From assembly GCF_004363805.1 (NCBI RefSeq), contig NZ_SNZP01000015.1:1-64000 (forward strand): DNA of 64,000 nucleotides, read 5' to 3'. Shown in pieces: positions 14,718-23,702 of this stretch. Below the pieces are notes generated by a model, which was not told where the DNA came from, did no database searches, and saw only the letters and a program-made list of their open reading frames with translations. Origin of the DNA: Paludibacterium purpuratum. Its GTDB lineage: Bacteria > Pseudomonadota > Gammaproteobacteria > Burkholderiales > Chromobacteriaceae. A program made the translations under genes and the position numbers. The number at the start of each line of letters is the position of its first letter. The stretch's first letter is position 1.

Positions 14718-14999
14718 TTAGGCGCCAGCGTAGCGCAATAGACCGGCCAACACGGTGAGCGCGCCCGCCACGCCAACGGCATTGGCGACGATGAGCGGCG
14801 TGTTGCGAATGGCGATGCCGTAGATCAACCAGCTCGACAGCCCGACTACGCTGATGGCGAAGCCCGTGAACGAGACGGCGCCCGCGGATCGGCTGACAAA
14901 AATCTCATAGGCCTGGAAGTAGAACATCAGATTGCCTAGTGGGCCGATGCAGTTCATATATCGCTGAAGCCAACGTAATCGCTTGTCTCCTAGTGCCAT
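14718..14999 (-). CDS. SemiSWEET-type PQ-loop transporter
   Basis: 93 residues and three hydrophobic helices, the length of bacterial SemiSWEET half-transporters that dimerise to pass sugars. Family features are the early GPLGNLMFYFQAYEIF helix, the VGLSSWLIYGIAI helix, and N-x-PLIVANAVGVAG. The PQ motif usually found in TM1 is FQAY here. Transported substrate is unknown. A 104-bp gap separates it from phaB on the same strand, so co-transcription is possible but not assured. Confidence 0.8.
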   Translation of the reverse strand: MALGDKRLRWLQRYMNCIGPLGNLMFYFQAYEIFVSRSAGAVSFTGFAISVVGLSSWLIYGIAIRNTPLIVANAVGVAGALTVLAGLLRYAGA

Positions 15000-15103
15000 G
15001 TGTTCTCCTTCCTGAGCGGGAAGAAAATCAATGTCTCACCGATTAGACAAATCCGCGGCGGGATCGTGAGCGGCCGCTTGGGCCGCCCACGGCATCGACG
15101 GCA

Positions 15104-15841
15104 TTACTTGGTGTGCTGGCCGCCGTTGATGGCGATGTTGGCGCCGGTGATGAAGCCGGCGATGTCCGAGGCGAGGAACGCCACCAATGCGGCGATTTCC
15201 TCCGGGCGTCCCAGGCGGCCGACCGGAATTTGCGCCACGATCTTCTCGCGCACGTCTTCCGGTACCGCCATCACCATGTCGGTGGCGATATAACCCGGCG
15301 ACACGGTATTGACGGTGATGCCCTTGCGCGCCACTTCCTGTGCCAAGGCCATGGTGAAACCGTGCATGCCGGCCTTGGCCGCCGAATAGTTGGTTTGGCC
15401 GAATTGCCCTTTTTGTCCGTTGATCGACGAGACGTTGATGACGCGCCCCCAGTTGCACTCGATCATGGTTTCGATCACCGGGCGGGTCATATTGAACACC
15501 GAATCCAGATTGGTGCGTAGTACGGCGTGCCAGTCGTCGAAGGTCATCTTGCGGAAAGTGCCGTCGCGCGTGATGCCGGCGTTGTTGACCAGGATGCTGA
15601 TCGGGCCGATTTCGTCGTGCACTTGGTCGACCATGCGGCTGCACATGTCGGCGTCGGTGACGTCGCATAGATAGGCGTGTGCCTCGATGCCCAGAGCCTT
15701 CATGTCGGCAAGCCAGGCGGCTTCCTTGCCGGACTTGCTGTAGGTGGTAACGACGGTGTGGCCTGCCTGGCCCAACACCTTGCAGATGGACGTGCCGATG
15801 CCGCCCATGCCGCCGGTTACCAGGGCGATGCGCTTGGTCAT
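15104..15841 (-). CDS. phaB: Acetoacetyl-CoA reductase PhaB
   Basis: 245 residues, a short-chain dehydrogenase with TGGMGGIGTSIC as the NADPH loop, NNAGITRDGTFRKM, and the catalytic triad S139 (VINVSSINGQKGQFGQ), Y152 and K156 (NYSAAKAG). The motif GQFGQTNYSAAKAGMHGF and the end NGGQHTK are diagnostic for PhaB rather than FabG. It reduces acetoacetyl-CoA to (R)-3-hydroxybutyryl-CoA for polyhydroxyalkanoate synthesis. phaA and phaC are not in the window. The gene has a good GGAGAAAAcc Shine-Dalgarno, and a 183-bp AT-rich upstream region probably holds its promoter. Confidence 0.94.
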   Translation of the reverse strand: MTKRIALVTGGMGGIGTSICKVLGQAGHTVVTTYSKSGKEAAWLADMKALGIEAHAYLCDVTDADMCSRMVDQVHDEIGPISILVNNAGITRDGTFRKMTFDDWHAVLRTNLDSVFNMTRPVIETMIECNWGRVINVSSINGQKGQFGQTNYSAAKAGMHGFTMALAQEVARKGITVNTVSPGYIATDMVMAVPEDVREKIVAQIPVGRLGRPEEIAALVAFLASDIAGFITGANIAINGGQHTK

Positions 15842-16024
15842 GGTTTTCTCCTCCGTGGTGAATCCTGCTGAGCCATGGGGTCATGGCGCAGCGGATTCTT
15901 GGCTATGCAACGATTTGGCTCGTTTGCATTCGTTATACGTCAGAGAATACGGGGTGACTAAAAAATTGTAAACGGATAGTTCTATATAAAAATTTATGCT
16001 TAACAGATGGTTTTTGCAAAATCA

Positions 16025-16891
16025 TTACAACAGTTCGTTGGTTAGACGCTGAAGTAAGTTGAGCCGGAACGGTCGGATTTTGCCTGCCTCTGCCGCCTGT
16101 TTGATCGCACAACCTGGCTCGGCTCGATGGGTGCAGTTATGGAAGCGACATTGCCCGATCAGGGGGCGCATTTCCGGGAAGTAGTGGATCAGGTCGGTCG
16201 CTTTTAGATGCTTGAGGCCGAACTCCTGTAGCCCCGGGGAATCGATTAAATCGCTTTTTTCATCAAGGTGATACAGCGTGGCGTGGGTGGTGGTGTGCCG
16301 GCCGGAATCGAGCGCTTCGGAGATTTCGGCGGTGCGCGCGCGCGCTTGCGGTAAGAGTGCGTTGGTCAAGGTGGATTTGCCCATGCCGGACTGCCCGACC
16401 ATGACGCAAGTCTCGCCGTGAAGCCAGGGTAGCAGTGCGTCGGCGCCAAGCTTCGCCGATAGCTGAACCAGCGGGTAGCCCAGCGCCCGATAGGGTTCGA
16501 GCGCGGCCAAATAGTCTGCGCTTTCTGCCAGGTCGGCCTTGTTGATCACAATGACCGGCTCGATGTCGGCCGCCTCGGCGGCGATCAGACAGCGATTGAG
16601 GAATTCCTCGCTCGGCGTCGGCACGGCAGCGGTGACGAACAGGATGCGCGTGACGTTGGCGGCGATGATCTTGGTGCGCCAGTCGTCTTGGCGGTAGAGT
16701 AGGCTGCGGCGCGGCTCGGCGCCTTCGATCACCGCCTGTTCGCGGTTTTGAATCAGGATTTGTACCCGATCGCCGCAGGCAAAGTCGACACGCTTGCCGC
16801 GCGTGGTGCAGTCGTACTCCCGGCCATCGGCCTCAACGACGAAACGGCGCCCATGGCTGCGAATGATCTGTCCGGTCGATGGTTCTGTCAT
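16025..16891 (-). CDS. rsgA: Ribosome small-subunit GTPase RsgA
   Basis: 288 residues from ATG 16891 (MTEPSTGQIIRSHGRR); the longer frame lies inside phhB. An N-terminal OB fold (RGKRVDFACGDRVQI) precedes the circularly permuted GTPase: NKAD first, then G1 GQSGMGKSTLTN, then DSPGLQEFG. The C-terminal zinc finger is CRFHNCTHRAEPGCAI. RsgA assists late 30S maturation. It overlaps phhB by 4 bp, as part of an M48-phhB-rsgA minus-strand operon with back-to-back ATGA-type overlaps. Confidence 0.95.
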   Translation of the reverse strand: MTEPSTGQIIRSHGRRFVVEADGREYDCTTRGKRVDFACGDRVQILIQNREQAVIEGAEPRRSLLYRQDDWRTKIIAANVTRILFVTAAVPTPSEEFLNRCLIAAEAADIEPVIVINKADLAESADYLAALEPYRALGYPLVQLSAKLGADALLPWLHGETCVMVGQSGMGKSTLTNALLPQARARTAEISEALDSGRHTTTHATLYHLDEKSDLIDSPGLQEFGLKHLKATDLIHYFPEMRPLIGQCRFHNCTHRAEPGCAIKQAAEAGKIRPFRLNLLQRLTNELL

Positions 16892-17217
16892 GCTGCGTCC
16901 GCTTGTAGCGCCTGGCATCGCGCGGCGCAAATGAAATCGTTCAAGGTCAGGCCGCCGGCATCGTGGGTGCGCCATTCGACGCGCACGCGGTCGTAATGCA
17001 CCGACAGGTCGGGATGGTGGTCTTGCTGATGCGCGACCCAAGCCAGCGCGTTGACGAAGGCCATGGTGCGGTGATAATCGGCGAAACGGTACAGCTTGAC
17101 CAGCGCCCGATCCTCGATTTGCCAGCCCGGCAGCTGTGCGAGCAGGCTCGCGGTGTCGGCTGCGCTGGGTAGATGTTGGGCCGATGCCGGCGTGCAATGC
17201 TGGTCGAGCAAGTTCAT
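16888..17217 (-). CDS. phhB: Pterin-4a-carbinolamine dehydratase
   Basis: 109 residues. The catalytic signature HQQDHHPDLSVHYDRVRVEW with three clustered histidines and THDAGGLTLNDF is complete. The enzyme dehydrates 4a-hydroxytetrahydropterin during aromatic amino acid hydroxylation. No phenylalanine hydroxylase gene is present in the window. It overlaps its neighbours on both sides by 4 bp, so expression is likely coupled with the M48 protease and rsgA. Confidence 0.92.
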   Translation of the reverse strand: MNLLDQHCTPASAQHLPSAADTASLLAQLPGWQIEDRALVKLYRFADYHRTMAFVNALAWVAHQQDHHPDLSVHYDRVRVEWRTHDAGGLTLNDFICAARCQALQADAA

Positions 17218-18464
17218 GACGGTTTTCCTTTTAGATGGGCGATGCGCAGCGTGGCCGGCGGATGCGAATCGTAAAACGCCGAGTAGAGCGGGTCGGGCGT
17301 CAGGGTGGAGGCGTTGTCGCGATATAGTTTGACCAAAGCGCTGATCAGGTCGCGTGCGTCGGTCTGGCGCGCAGCGAAGTCGTCGGCTTCGAACTCATGG
17401 CGACGCGATAGCCGACTCATCAGCGGCGTTAGCGGGAAGGTGAAGGCCGGCAGAACCAGGAAGAACAGCAACAATGCCTGGGCAGGCCCTGTGCTCGCGA
17501 CGCCGAGCCCCTGGTAGAACCATGAGGCATCGACGAGTTGGCCAAGCAGCCAGAGCGAGATCAGCGATAGCGCAAAGGTGGCCAGTATTCGTTTGAGCAC
17601 GTGGCGCAACTTGAAGTGCCCGAGCTCATGCGCCAGCACGGCTTCGATTTCCGCCGGGGTCAGGTGGGTGATCAGCGTGTCGAAAAATACAATGCGCTTG
17701 GCGCTGCCGAAGCCGGTGAAGTAAGCGTTGCCGTGGCTGGAGCGTTTCGAGCCGTCCATGACGAATACACCCTGGCTACGAAAACCGGTGCGCGCCAACA
17801 GCGCCTCGATGCGGGCTTTGAGCGCTTCGTCCGCCAACGGCGAAAAGCGGTTGAACAAGGGGGCGATCAGCGTGGGGTAGATCACCATCAGCAACAGGCT
17901 GAATCCGGACCAGACGAACCATAGCCACAGCCACCAGTGTCGGCCGCTGATGGCCATCAGCCACAGCGCCAGCGCGACGAGCGGCAGGCCGATGAGCGCG
18001 CCGATCAGCAGGCCTTTGATGCCGTCGCGCAGAAATAGCCCGAGGGTCATCTTGTTGAAGCCGAAGCGTGCTTCAATCGAGAAGGTCGAGTACAGCGACA
18101 GCGGCAGTGAAATCAGGCTGCTGACCAGTGTGCTCGCGGCGATGAACAGCGTGCCTTGCCAGATGGGCTGGCGCGATAGGGCGCCGGCCAGCGCCCACAG
18201 TAGATCGATGCCGCCGCCCAGCGTCAAGGCCAGCAGCAGCAATAGGTCGATGGCGGCCGAGGTCAGGCCTAGGCGGATCTTGGCGCGGGTGTAGTCGGCG
18301 GCCAGTTGATGCTCCGTCAGCGGTACGTCGGCGGCGAATTCGTCCGGCACGGCTGCTCGGTGCGTCGCGATGTGCCTGCTGTGGCGCAAAGCCAGCCAGA
18401 CACGCAGCGAAAAGGTCAGCAGGACGACAACGAGAAACACCTTGGTAAAGACGGCAGCCATCAA
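17214..18464 (-). CDS. M48-family (Ste24-like) membrane metalloprotease
   Basis: 416 residues. An N-terminal block of transmembrane helices and a CAAX-prenyl-protease-1-like N domain (through about residue 205) precede the catalytic domain. The zinc motif HELGH is at 279-283 inside LAHELGHFKLRH, with the third-ligand motif RRHEFEADDFAA about 80 residues later. Bacterial Ste24/M48 proteases degrade damaged membrane proteins. The conserved gene order M48-phhB-rsgA facing orn is common in betaproteobacteria. Start could be either of the two adjacent ATGs at 18464 and 18461. Confidence 0.92.
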   Translation of the reverse strand: MMAAVFTKVFLVVVLLTFSLRVWLALRHSRHIATHRAAVPDEFAADVPLTEHQLAADYTRAKIRLGLTSAAIDLLLLLALTLGGGIDLLWALAGALSRQPIWQGTLFIAASTLVSSLISLPLSLYSTFSIEARFGFNKMTLGLFLRDGIKGLLIGALIGLPLVALALWLMAISGRHWWLWLWFVWSGFSLLLMVIYPTLIAPLFNRFSPLADEALKARIEALLARTGFRSQGVFVMDGSKRSSHGNAYFTGFGSAKRIVFFDTLITHLTPAEIEAVLAHELGHFKLRHVLKRILATFALSLISLWLLGQLVDASWFYQGLGVASTGPAQALLLFFLVLPAFTFPLTPLMSRLSRRHEFEADDFAARQTDARDLISALVKLYRDNASTLTPDPLYSAFYDSHPPATLRIAHLKGKPS

Positions 18465-18540
18465 ATATCTTTTCTTGTGAGGTTTGCCGGATAGGCGGCA
18501 ATAGCGGAAAATGACTAGATACTAGCAAAGACGAGTAAGT

Positions 18541-19086
18541 ATGGCACAAGATCAAAACAACCTCATCTGGCTCGACATGGAAATGACCGGGCTGAACCCC
18601 GATACCGACCGGATTATCGAGTTGGCCGCGGTCATTACCGACAGTCAGCTCAACATTGTCGCCGAGTCGCCGGTGCTGGCCGTTCATCAGACCGACAGCG
18701 TTCTCGACGGCATGGACGACTGGAATAAGTCCACCCACGGTCGTTCCGGCCTGATCGAGCGCGTGCGCGCCTCGACATTGTCGGAAGCCGATGCCGAGAC
18801 CCAGATGCTGGCCTTCCTGCAGCAACACACCTTGCCGCGGTCGTCGCCGATGTGCGGCAACTCGATCTGCCAGGATCGCCGTTTCATGGCGCGCTGGATG
18901 CCGACCTTGGAAACGCATTTCCACTACCGCAACCTGGATGTGTCGACCCTGAAGGAATTGTGCAAGCGCTGGAAGCCCGAGATCGCGCGCGGCGTGGTTA
19001 AAAAGGGGAAACACGAAGCCCTGGCCGATATTCTCGAATCTATCGAGGAAATGCGTTACTACCGCGATAACTTCATCAAGTTGTAA
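18541..19086 (+). CDS. orn: Oligoribonuclease Orn
   Basis: 181 residues, typical of Orn. DEDD exonuclease motifs: [20 protein letters not shown] (ExoI, D/E), then [16 protein letters not shown], and the later [14 protein letters not shown] carrying the last catalytic residues. It degrades 2-5-nt RNA and the c-di-GMP breakdown product pGpG in the cytosol. It is divergent from the M48 gene and followed 50 bp later by pgi. Confidence 0.96.
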   Translation: MAQDQNNLIWLDMEMTGLNPDTDRIIELAAVITDSQLNIVAESPVLAVHQTDSVLDGMDDWNKSTHGRSGLIERVRASTLSEADAETQMLAFLQQHTLPRSSPMCGNSICQDRRFMARWMPTLETHFHYRNLDVSTLKELCKRWKPEIARGVVKKGKHEALADILESIEEMRYYRDNFIKL

Positions 19087-19136
19087 ATCGCTTCCCGGTC
19101 CCGTCAGGCGGGGCCGGGCTATTCCGGACTATCCGC

Positions 19137-20792
19137 ATGCCCGTCATTCGCACCAACGATATCAATGCTTCCTCGGCCTGGGCCCGGCTTCATCAGCACC
19201 AGCGCGCCACGCGCCACATGCATATGCGCCAGTTGTTCGAGGCCGATCCGCACCGTTTCGAACGCTTCACCATCGAACTCGATGGCTTGCTGCTCGATTA
19301 CTCTAAAAACCGCATCACCGAGCGCACGCTGGAGCTGCTGTCCGATCTGACCGAGGCGGCCGATCTGGCCGGCTGGATGACGCGCATGAAGCAAGGCGAG
19401 CATATCAACGTCAGCGAGGACCGCGCCGTTTTGCACTCGGCGCTGCGTCTGCCGGCCGATGCCAGTTTGCCGCTCGATGGCCGCGACGTGGTGCCGGAGG
19501 TGCACGCCGTACTTGCGCGTATGCGCCGGTTCTCCGATGCGGTGCGCGCCGGTGCCTGGCTCGGCGCCACCGGCCAAACGATCACCGACGTGGTGAACCT
19601 CGGTATCGGCGGCTCCGATCTCGGTCCGTTGGTGGTGGCCGAAGCGCTCGCGCCTTATGCCTGCGCGCATCTCAACGTCCATTTCGTTTCCAATGTCGAC
19701 GGCCAACACATCGCTCAAACTTTGCAGAAGCTCGATGCCCGGCGCACGCTGTTCATCGTCGCCTCCAAATCCTTCACCACGCCCGAAACGCTGCTCAATG
19801 CCCAAGCGGCGCGTCGCTGGCTGACCGGGCAATTGGGCGAAGCGGCGGTGGCGCGCCATTTCGTCGCCGTGTCGACCAATGGCGACGCCGTGACCGCGTT
19901 CGGCATCGATCCGGCCAATATGTTCGAGTTCTGGGACTGGGTCGGCGGGCGCTTCTCCGTCTGGTCGGCCATTGGCTTGCCGGTGATGTTGTCGGTCGGT
20001 TTCGAGCACTTCAGTGCCTTTCTCGCCGGCGGCCATGCCATGGATCGCCACTTTTTCGAAGCGCCGTTCGAACGCAACATCCCGGTGGTGCTGGCGCTGT
20101 TGGGGGTTTGGTACAACACATTCTATCGCGCGCATACCCACGCCATCATGCCCTACGACCATGGCTTGCGCCGCCTGCCGGCCCACATCCAGCAACTGGA
20201 CATGGAGTCGAACGGCAAGCGGGTGGGGCGCTACGGCGAAAGGCTGGATTTCGATACCGGGCCGGTGATCTGGGGTGAAGAGGGTGTCAATAGCCAGCAC
20301 GCCTTCTTCCAATTACTGCACCAGGGAACCCGGCTGGTACCTTGCGACTTCATCGTCCCGATGAACAGTCACTACGATTGCGGCGATCAGCATCAGGTGC
20401 TGGTCGCCAATTGCCTGGCGCAAACCCAGGCGCTGATGCACGGCAAGACCGAGGGCGAGGTGTTGTCGGAGATTGGCGATTTGCCGGGCGATGTCGTCGA
20501 CATGTTGCTGCCGCAGAAACTGTTCCCGGGCAATCAACCGTCCAATACCATCGCGCTGAACAAGGTGACCCCCTATACGCTGGGCATGTTGATGGCGATG
20601 TACGAACATAAGGTGTTCGTGCAAGGGGTGATCTGGGGAATCAATTCGTTCGATCAATGGGGGGTCGAGTACGGTAAGCAATTGGCGCGGCGGATCCTGC
20701 CGCAATTGTCGCCGCAAGGTGCGGCGGCCGATCACGATTGCTCGACCAATGGATTGATCGCACATTTTCGGAGTCGACATGACCGATATTGA
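19137..20792 (+). CDS. pgi: Glucose-6-phosphate isomerase
   Basis: 551 residues, the standard length. Landmarks: GIGGSDLGPLVVAEAL, SKSFTTPETLLNA, GGRFSVWSAIGLP, the catalytic-region GEEGVNSQHAFFQLLHQG, and the C-terminal helix with WGINSFDQWGVEYGKQLA. It interconverts glucose-6-P and fructose-6-P. Its 3' end overlaps pncC by 14 bp. Confidence 0.97.
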   Translation: MPVIRTNDINASSAWARLHQHQRATRHMHMRQLFEADPHRFERFTIELDGLLLDYSKNRITERTLELLSDLTEAADLAGWMTRMKQGEHINVSEDRAVLHSALRLPADASLPLDGRDVVPEVHAVLARMRRFSDAVRAGAWLGATGQTITDVVNLGIGGSDLGPLVVAEALAPYACAHLNVHFVSNVDGQHIAQTLQKLDARRTLFIVASKSFTTPETLLNAQAARRWLTGQLGEAAVARHFVAVSTNGDAVTAFGIDPANMFEFWDWVGGRFSVWSAIGLPVMLSVGFEHFSAFLAGGHAMDRHFFEAPFERNIPVVLALLGVWYNTFYRAHTHAIMPYDHGLRRLPAHIQQLDMESNGKRVGRYGERLDFDTGPVIWGEEGVNSQHAFFQLLHQGTRLVPCDFIVPMNSHYDCGDQHQVLVANCLAQTQALMHGKTEGEVLSEIGDLPGDVVDMLLPQKLFPGNQPSNTIALNKVTPYTLGMLMAMYEHKVFVQGVIWGINSFDQWGVEYGKQLARRILPQLSPQGAAADHDCSTNGLIAHFRSRHDRY

Positions 20793-21276
20793 CGCACTGT
20801 CGCGCAAGGTGGGCGAACTGCTGAAAAAGCGCGGCGAGCAGGTGGCGACGGCCGAATCCTGCACCGGCGGCATGATCAGTGCCGCGTTGACCGATATTGC
20901 CGGCTCGTCGGACTGGTTCGGCTACGGTTTCGTCACCTATAGCAATCAGGCTAAGCAAGATCTGCTGGGTGTGCGTGTGGAGACCCTGAACGAAGTGGGC
21001 GCGGTCAGCGAGCACACAGTACGCGAGATGGCCGACGGCGCTTTGCGGCGCTCGGGTGCGCATTGGGCTTTGGCTGTGTCCGGTATCGCCGGGCCGGGCG
21101 GTGGATCTCCCGATAAGCCGGTGGGGACGGTGTGGTTTGCCTTGGCGGGGACGTCAGGCGTCAGTGAGGTATTCGTCCGTCGTTTCGATGGCGATCGCGC
21201 CGCTGTGCGGCGCCAGACCGTCGAGGTGGCGTTGGCGAGATTGATCGATCTACTTGCCGCGCCGCTACTTGTCTGA
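20779..21276 (+). CDS. pncC: Nicotinamide-nucleotide amidase PncC (CinA C-terminal type)
   Basis: 165 residues, a stand-alone CinA C-terminal domain. The diagnostic segment is ATAESCTGGMISAALTDIAGSS with the catalytic Ser, followed by YGFVTYSNQAKQDLLGV and AVSGIAGPGGGSPDKPVGTV. The enzyme deamidates NMN to NaMN in pyridine-nucleotide salvage. The start lies inside the end of pgi. The 3' end overlaps convergent xerC by 12 bp, so the two mRNAs are antisense at their tails. Confidence 0.94.
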   Translation: MTDIDALSRKVGELLKKRGEQVATAESCTGGMISAALTDIAGSSDWFGYGFVTYSNQAKQDLLGVRVETLNEVGAVSEHTVREMADGALRRSGAHWALAVSGIAGPGGGSPDKPVGTVWFALAGTSGVSEVFVRRFDGDRAAVRRQTVEVALARLIDLLAAPLLV

Positions 21277-22182
21277 GTCCTTGTTGCGCTTGGCACGCGG
21301 GTGCGCGGCGTCGTAAACCTGTGCCAAGTGCTGGTAGTCGAGGCTGGTGTAGATCTGCGTGGTGGAAAGATTGGCGTGGCCGAGCAGTTCCTGTACGGCG
21401 CGCAGATCGCCGGATGATTGCAATAGGTGCGAGGCGAACGAGTGCCGCAGCATGTGCGGGTGCACATGCTGGCTTGCGCCGCTCTTTACGCTCCAGCTGG
21501 CCAGCCGTTTTTCGATCTGCCGGGCGCCAAGCCGACGGCCTCCCTTGCCGGTGAAAAGCGCGGTTTCGCCGTCTTGCGCCAGGCGTTGTCGCAGGTAGGC
21601 CTGCAACGCTTGGCGAGCCACGCTGCCGACCGGCACGATACGCGTCTTGTTACCCTTGCCGAGTACGCGTGCCAATCCCTGCTCGAAATCCACATCCGGG
21701 ATGTCCAGTCCGGCCAATTCCGATAGCCGTAGCCCGGAGGAGTACATCAGCTCGAACATCGCCTTGTCGCGGCAATCCAGTGCGGATGTCGGTTCGACGC
21801 CGTCGAGTAGCGCTGCGGTGGCATCCACGGCCAGTGCGTGCGGCAGGCGCCGACCTTCTTTGGGTGGGCGTAGCCCTTGGCAAGGATTGGTACTTTGCCC
21901 TTGTTGCGCGATACGCCAATCGAACAGGCCGCGCCAGGCGGATAGCATGCGACCCAGACTGCGGCCAGACAGGCCGCGGGCATGGAGTTGGGCGATGAAG
22001 TGGCGGATATGCGAAGCGGTGAGGGAACCGGGCGGTCGAGTACCGGCCAGTTCCGCCAGAGCGCTGAGGTCGCGTCGGTACGCGTCGATGGTGTGGCGGC
22101 TTTTTCCCTCGCGCCGCAAGGCGTCGAGAAAGCCGTCGAAATCCTCAGTCCAGGGCATTCTGCGTCTGGGCGCTGCCGGCAT
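21265..22182 (-). CDS. xerC: Tyrosine recombinase XerC
   Basis: 305 residues from 22182; an ATG at 22158 gives 297 residues and fits XerC N-termini equally well. The N-terminal SAM-like core-binding domain holds RHTIDAYRRDLSALA. The catalytic domain has R in SSGLRLSELAGL, K in GKGNKTRIVPVG, HMLRHSFASHLL (HxxR), the H in ELLGHANLSTTQIYT and Tyr in TQIYT. XerC works with XerD at dif to resolve chromosome dimers. Conserved core gene, not an integrase: no attachment site or phage genes nearby. It overlaps terB upstream. Confidence 0.93.
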   Translation of the reverse strand: MPAAPRRRMPWTEDFDGFLDALRREGKSRHTIDAYRRDLSALAELAGTRPPGSLTASHIRHFIAQLHARGLSGRSLGRMLSAWRGLFDWRIAQQGQSTNPCQGLRPPKEGRRLPHALAVDATAALLDGVEPTSALDCRDKAMFELMYSSGLRLSELAGLDIPDVDFEQGLARVLGKGNKTRIVPVGSVARQALQAYLRQRLAQDGETALFTGKGGRRLGARQIEKRLASWSVKSGASQHVHPHMLRHSFASHLLQSSGDLRAVQELLGHANLSTTQIYTSLDYQHLAQVYDAAHPRAKRNKDSDK

Positions 22183-22603
22183 GCCGGTGCGTCTTGACGA
22201 TGCTGGCTTCGATATCGGCCAAGGTGATGTCCCAGTGCTGCATCAAGTGCCGCAACAGCGCCATTTCCGGTGGGCTGATGTCGCCGTCCGCCTTGGCGAC
22301 GTCCATGGCCAGCGCGCAGGTCAGTAGGCGCTTGCCGCGATCGGCGACCTCTTCGAGCAGGGCGTCGATGCGCTGGCGATCGATCAGATGGATGGTGCCA
22401 TCCTGCTCCGCCTCGTCCGAAATGTCGTCGCAGTAGTCGACCAACACCTGGGTAAACTGTTTTCGGCTTAGACCCAGAAGGTCGTATGCCATGATCTTTT
22501 CTAGCGTGTCGAGCTCGCGCTCGTCCATTTGGCCGTCGGTGATCATGAACATGGCGATGAAGCGTGCCATGGCCTGGGGAGAGTTGACTCGGTAGGATCT
22601 CAT
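22145..22603 (-). CDS. TerB-family (tellurite-resistance-like) protein
   Basis: 152 residues, all-helical. The N-terminal ARFIAMFMITDGQMDERELDTLEKI and the second repeat TCALAMDVAKADGDISPPEMALLRHLM show the paired acidic metal-binding loops (DGQMDERE, ADGDISPPE) that define the TerB fold. Ca or other divalent ion binding is likely. Precise role unknown; despite the name, tellurite resistance is not implied. It overlaps the thioesterase gene upstream by 4 bp and xerC downstream, forming a thioesterase-terB-xerC operon. Confidence 0.8.
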   Translation of the reverse strand: MRSYRVNSPQAMARFIAMFMITDGQMDERELDTLEKIMAYDLLGLSRKQFTQVLVDYCDDISDEAEQDGTIHLIDRQRIDALLEEVADRGKRLLTCALAMDVAKADGDISPPEMALLRHLMQHWDITLADIEASIVKTHRHAGSAQTQNALD

Positions 22604-23046
22604 GGTGTTGTGCCTCCTGCGGCCGCCTGAAAGCGCGCCAGAAATGCCGGCGGAATCAGAGCTATTTTTCTGTTTGAGTAATCGAAGAATACGATCCCTG
22701 TTTTCAATCTTGCCACTTCTCTACCGGTCTTGTCATCGATTGCCTGGTAAATCAGATCGAAACCATGGCGGGCGTGGTCGCTGACGCCGATGCGGATGCG
22801 TAGTTGCATGCCATGGAAGACCTCTGCCTTATAGCTGATGGCGGCATCGGCAACGATGATGCCGTAGCCCTCGATGTCCAGCTCGCTATAACCTAGATGC
22901 TGCAGGAAGCGCAACCTGGCCTCATGTGCATATCTTAAAATTGCATCATTTGCCATGTGATTGCCATAATTGATGTCGCCGATGCGCACATCGAGCACGG
23001 TTTCGAACAAAACAGGATCTGGCAGGCTAAGCTGAATTCGGGCCAT
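22600..23046 (-). CDS. Acyl-CoA thioesterase (4HBT hotdog family)
   Basis: 148 residues with the 4-hydroxybenzoyl-CoA thioesterase-type hotdog fold. The signature is VRIGDINYGNHMANDAILRYAHEARLRF, where the conserved Asp and the N-Y-G-N-H-M helix start lie. EVFHGMQLRIRIGVSDH and KTGIVFFDY strands follow. Substrate is unknown; YbgC-like acyl-CoAs are possible. First gene of the thioesterase-terB-xerC minus-strand run. Confidence 0.85.
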   Translation of the reverse strand: MARIQLSLPDPVLFETVLDVRIGDINYGNHMANDAILRYAHEARLRFLQHLGYSELDIEGYGIIVADAAISYKAEVFHGMQLRIRIGVSDHARHGFDLIYQAIDDKTGREVARLKTGIVFFDYSNRKIALIPPAFLARFQAAAGGTTP

Positions 23047-23172
23047 GGTCGGGATCTCGAAGCAAATGGCGCTCAGTCTAATCGACTGTTTTAATCTGTA
23101 TCAACCACCTAGTGGAATGCTTTGCTAGACTGGACTTGCGGGGGGCTAAACTCCCAACAAAGGAGGGGCATC

Positions 23173-23622
23173 ATGTACCAACGAATTTTCGTGCCGGTGG
23201 ACGATAGCGAAACCTCGAACCTGGCGTTGGCGGAAGCCTGCAAACTGGCCTCTGAATGTCATGCCCAGCTACGGCTGGTGCACGTCGTGGATCTGGCTCA
23301 GTTTGGCTGGGGCGGCACCGAGTTTCTCGATGCTTCCGAATTGCAGAAGTCGGTCAAAGAGGCCGGCGAACTGGTGCTCAAGCAGGCGCACGAGAAGGCG
23401 CGGGCGTTGGGGGTCGAGCCGGAATGCAAAATCCTGGAAAGTTGGGGCGACAAGATCGCCGCGGTACTGGTGGAGGATGCCAGCGCGTGGGGTGCCGACC
23501 TGCTGGTCATGGGGACGCATGGTTGGACCGGGGTGATGCATTTGCTGATGGGTAGTGTGGCCGAGGGCGTGCTCAAACTGTGCGACGTGCCGGTGCTGCT
23601 GGTGCGCTATAACGGCAAGTAA
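23173..23622 (+). CDS. Universal stress protein UspA family
   Basis: 149 residues from ATG 23173, preceded by AGGAGGGG at 23161-23168; the longer frame to 23122 is discarded. The alpha/beta UspA fold starts YQRIFVPVDDSETSNLALAEA. The ATP-binding motif GTHGWTGVMHLLMGSVAEGV (G-x2-G-x9-G-S/T) is complete, so this is an ATP-binding Usp. Expected role is stress survival in the cytosol. It is monocistronic, with a strong terminator 20 bases after its stop. Confidence 0.93.
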   Translation: MYQRIFVPVDDSETSNLALAEACKLASECHAQLRLVHVVDLAQFGWGGTEFLDASELQKSVKEAGELVLKQAHEKARALGVEPECKILESWGDKIAAVLVEDASAWGADLLVMGTHGWTGVMHLLMGSVAEGVLKLCDVPVLLVRYNGK

Positions 23623-23641
23623 ACCCTAGCACCTTGACATG

Positions 23642-23678
23642 AAAAAGGCGGAGTCGCGTTAAAACGCTCCGCCTTTTT
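23642..23678. terminator. Bidirectional Rho-independent terminator
   Basis: AAAAAGGCGGAG/CTCCGCCTTTTT stem with a 13-nt loop between usp and the convergent HTH gene. A- and T-tracts are present on both sides, so it serves both strands. Confidence 0.85.
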
Positions 23679-23702
23679 GCTGGCCGGCTAGCGGCTGGCG
23701 TA

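Noticed and set aside
21265-22182. Phage integrase interpretation of the tyrosine recombinase
   Set aside because: Length, motifs and neighbours are those of core XerC; no att repeats, tRNA or phage genes are adjacent.
22145-22603. Tellurite-resistance operon
   Set aside because: Only a lone TerB-fold protein is present with no terACDEZ genes; it is part of a housekeeping xerC operon.
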